Of a DNA stretch of 6,523 nucleotides, positions 4,913 to 6,523 are shown in pieces. A program made the translations under genes and the position numbers. The DNA is from Blastocatellia bacterium (GTDB lineage: Bacteria > Acidobacteriota > Blastocatellia > Pyrinomonadales > Pyrinomonadaceae). Under the pieces are notes generated by a model that ran no database searches, was not told the origin of the DNA, and saw only the letters and a program-made list of their open reading frames with translations. Position 1 is the first letter of the stretch, and each line of letters begins with the position of its first letter. Location: the NCBI GenBank assembly GCA_003175865.1, contig PSRF01000249.1:1-6523 (forward strand). Direction: 5' to 3'.

Positions 4913-6523
4913 TTAATTGCTTTTTACCTTGCCTGGGCCCCACAGTGCTCGTCCAGGTCTGGCGCTTGTCGACTCTCCATTCTTCAGCACTTGTTGTCCG
5001 TTTACAAAGACATCCCTGACTCCAATCGAATATTGATGCGGCTCTGGAAAGGTGGCCTTATCAGCGATTGTTTGTGGATCAAAGATGACTACGTCGGCGA
5101 ACATACCTGACTGCAAAGAGCCACGATGGTCCAACCCAAGATTAGTTGCTGGTAACGATGTGAGTCGTCGTATTGCTTCAGTGAGAGAGATCACTTTCTC
5201 TTCACGTACATACTTGCCAAGGAGTCGAGCAAAATTGCCATATGCACGGGGGTGCGCAGCGGACTTTAGAAAGACACCTTCCGCGGCAATTGAAGCGGCG
5301 TCTGAACCAAACGAAACCCATGGCTGTCGAATCTGTTTCTTGATGTTGTCTTCATTCATCAAGAAGTAGATCGTGCCAATTCGAGATCGGTCTTCCAGCA
5401 AAAGATCCATGATCGTTTCAATCGGATCTTTGCCACGCATTTTCGCAACTTCCGCAAGGGTTTTCCCGGTGAGTGGTTTAAGTTTGTCTGATTTGAAACT
5501 AGCCAACAGGATACGATCAGGAGAACCAGTCAACATGTAGAGATTCTCCCATTCCTTGGTTGGAGTACGAACAGCATCGGCAATCTTCTGACGTGTTGCC
5601 GGATCCTGAAGACGCTTGTAAGCAGCTTCGCGTCCACCATCGAAGACCCACGGGGGAAGCGACGCATCGAGACCAGTGCCACCCGCGGGGTAGGTGTACA
5701 TGTCAGCGGTGATTTGTACCCCTTGCTTGCGTGCGTCTTCGATCAACTTGATCACTTGATCCATCTTGGACCAGTTCGATTCGCCGGATGCCTTAAGGTG
5801 ATAGATCTCTGCGGGAAGTCCGGCTTCTCGACTGATCCGAATCGTCTCCTGCACGGCTTCGATGAGTTGGTCACCTTCGCTGCGAATGTGCGCAGTGTAC
5901 TTGCCCTTGTACTTTGCAGCGACCTTACACAATTCGATCAGTTCGTCAGTCTTTGCAAAGAACGCCGGTGGATAAATCAAGGCAGTCGTTATCCCTAGCG
6001 CGCCTGCCTCCATTTCGCGTCGCACCAGTTCACGCATCTGGTCTAATTGTTCGGGTGTCGGTGGTTTGTCTTCAAGACCGATGACGTACTCGCGGATAGT
6101 GGGTGCTCCAATGAATGATGCGACATTCTGGGGGATTCCACGTTTTTCAAGGTAAGTGAGGTATTCAGCAAGAGTGGTCCACTCAATTTCAAACTTAATG
6201 TCGCCCTGAGATTCACTTCTCGACCGCTTCATTTGATCGTTAAGTGGGCCCATTGAACCCTCACCAAAAATTTGCGTTGTTACACCTTGTCTTAGTTCAC
6301 TAAGCGAACGGCTGTCTACGATCAATGATGTTTCAGAGTGCGAAAGCATATTGATGAAGCCTGGCGCAACCGCCAGACCTGTGGCATCCACAACGTTCGG
6401 CGCACTTGCTTTACTCAGACTTCCTACCGTGGCGATGCGATCACCCTTGATGCCGACGTCGGTCTTCACTGGTGGACGTCCTGTGCCGTCATAAACGGTG
6501 CCGCCTTTGATGATCACGTCAAA
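4913..6523 (-). CDS. Amidohydrolase, D-aminoacylase / N-acyl-D-amino-acid deacylase-like, 5' end beyond window
   Basis: Numbered from the GTG at 6517. An amidohydrolase-superfamily enzyme related to D-aminoacylases, which hydrolyse N-acyl groups from D-amino acids at a metal centre. It opens with the typical small beta-sandwich strand IIKGGTVYDGTGRPP (2-16) and APGFINMLSHSE (51-62). It continues with RQGVTTQIFGEG (76-87), TAHIRSEGD (208-216), YHLKASGES (239-247) and GSDAAS (405-410), and closes with a C-terminal strand VRDVFVNGQQVLKNG. By comparison with the family, H210, H240 and D406 match metal or catalytic positions, while the first HxH histidine is L58 (H60 retained) and the bridging Cys is not visible (GEG instead of GNCG). 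The codons before the GTG (TTT GAC) remain in frame and FDVIIKGG is the usual beginning of the mature domain, so the real start, perhaps with a signal peptide, lies beyond the right edge. It ends with TAA at 4915-4913, followed by a terminator. Confidence 0.9.
   Translation of the reverse strand, partial: FDVIIKGGTVYDGTGRPPVKTDVGIKGDRIATVGSLSKASAPNVVDATGLAVAPGFINMLSHSETSLIVDSRSLSELRQGVTTQIFGEGSMGPLNDQMKRSRSESQGDIKFEIEWTTLAEYLTYLEKRGIPQNVASFIGAPTIREYVIGLEDKPPTPEQLDQMRELVRREMEAGALGITTALIYPPAFFAKTDELIELCKVAAKYKGKYTAHIRSEGDQLIEAVQETIRISREAGLPAEIYHLKASGESNWSKMDQVIKLIEDARKQGVQITADMYTYPAGGTGLDASLPPWVFDGGREAAYKRLQDPATRQKIADAVRTPTKEWENLYMLTGSPDRILLASFKSDKLKPLTGKTLAEVAKMRGKDPIETIMDLLLEDRSRIGTIYFLMNEDNIKKQIRQPWVSFGSDAASIAAEGVFLKSAAHPRAYGNFARLLGKYVREEKVISLTEAIRRLTSLPATNLGLDHRGSLQSGMFADVVIFDPQTIADKATFPEPHQYSIGVRDVFVNGQQVLKNGESTSARPGRALWGPGKVKSN

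Overview
All four protein genes in this window lie on the minus strand, so transcription runs from high to low coordinates. The best taxonomic clue is the secreted VWA protein, which has the architecture of the VWFA-related domain family described from Acidobacteriota (TIGR03436 type). The neighbouring Hanks-type kinase, with its SPEQA-GREVDARSDIWSLG activation segment, and the D-aminoacylase-like amidohydrolase with an INMLS motif also fit an acidobacterial genome of moderate GC. This assignment is inference; there is no rRNA or other phylogenetic marker here.

Layout in the direction of transcription. (1) 6523-4913: a D-aminoacylase/N-acyl-D-amino-acid deacylase-like amidohydrolase, 5' truncated by the window edge and closed by a clear intrinsic terminator at 4876-4839. 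(2) 4500-2692 (possible TTG start at 4608): a large protein that I read as a divergent member of the SelO/YdiU (UPF0061) pseudokinase AMPylase family. It keeps most nucleotide-binding residues, appears to lack the usual alpha-C glutamate, and has a long extra C-terminal region. (3) 2622-1264: the secreted VWA protein, 69 bases after (2) and probably co-transcribed with it. (4) 1263-753: 511 bases without a gene, containing a compact inverted-repeat element with four hairpins, every one with a 5-nt loop, bounded by 22-bp terminal inverted repeats. (5) 752-1: the N-terminal 250 residues of a Ser/Thr protein kinase that runs off the left edge.

Functional links are tentative. A putative AMPylase, a secreted VWA adhesion-type protein and a Ser/Thr kinase lie together, which hints at post-translational modification and surface functions, but only genes (2) and (3) are close enough to suggest an operon. 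The amidohydrolase is insulated by its terminator and the kinase is separated by the palindromic element. The items most worth following up are the palindromic element at 901-1196, the SelO-like protein and the atypical metal site of the amidohydrolase.
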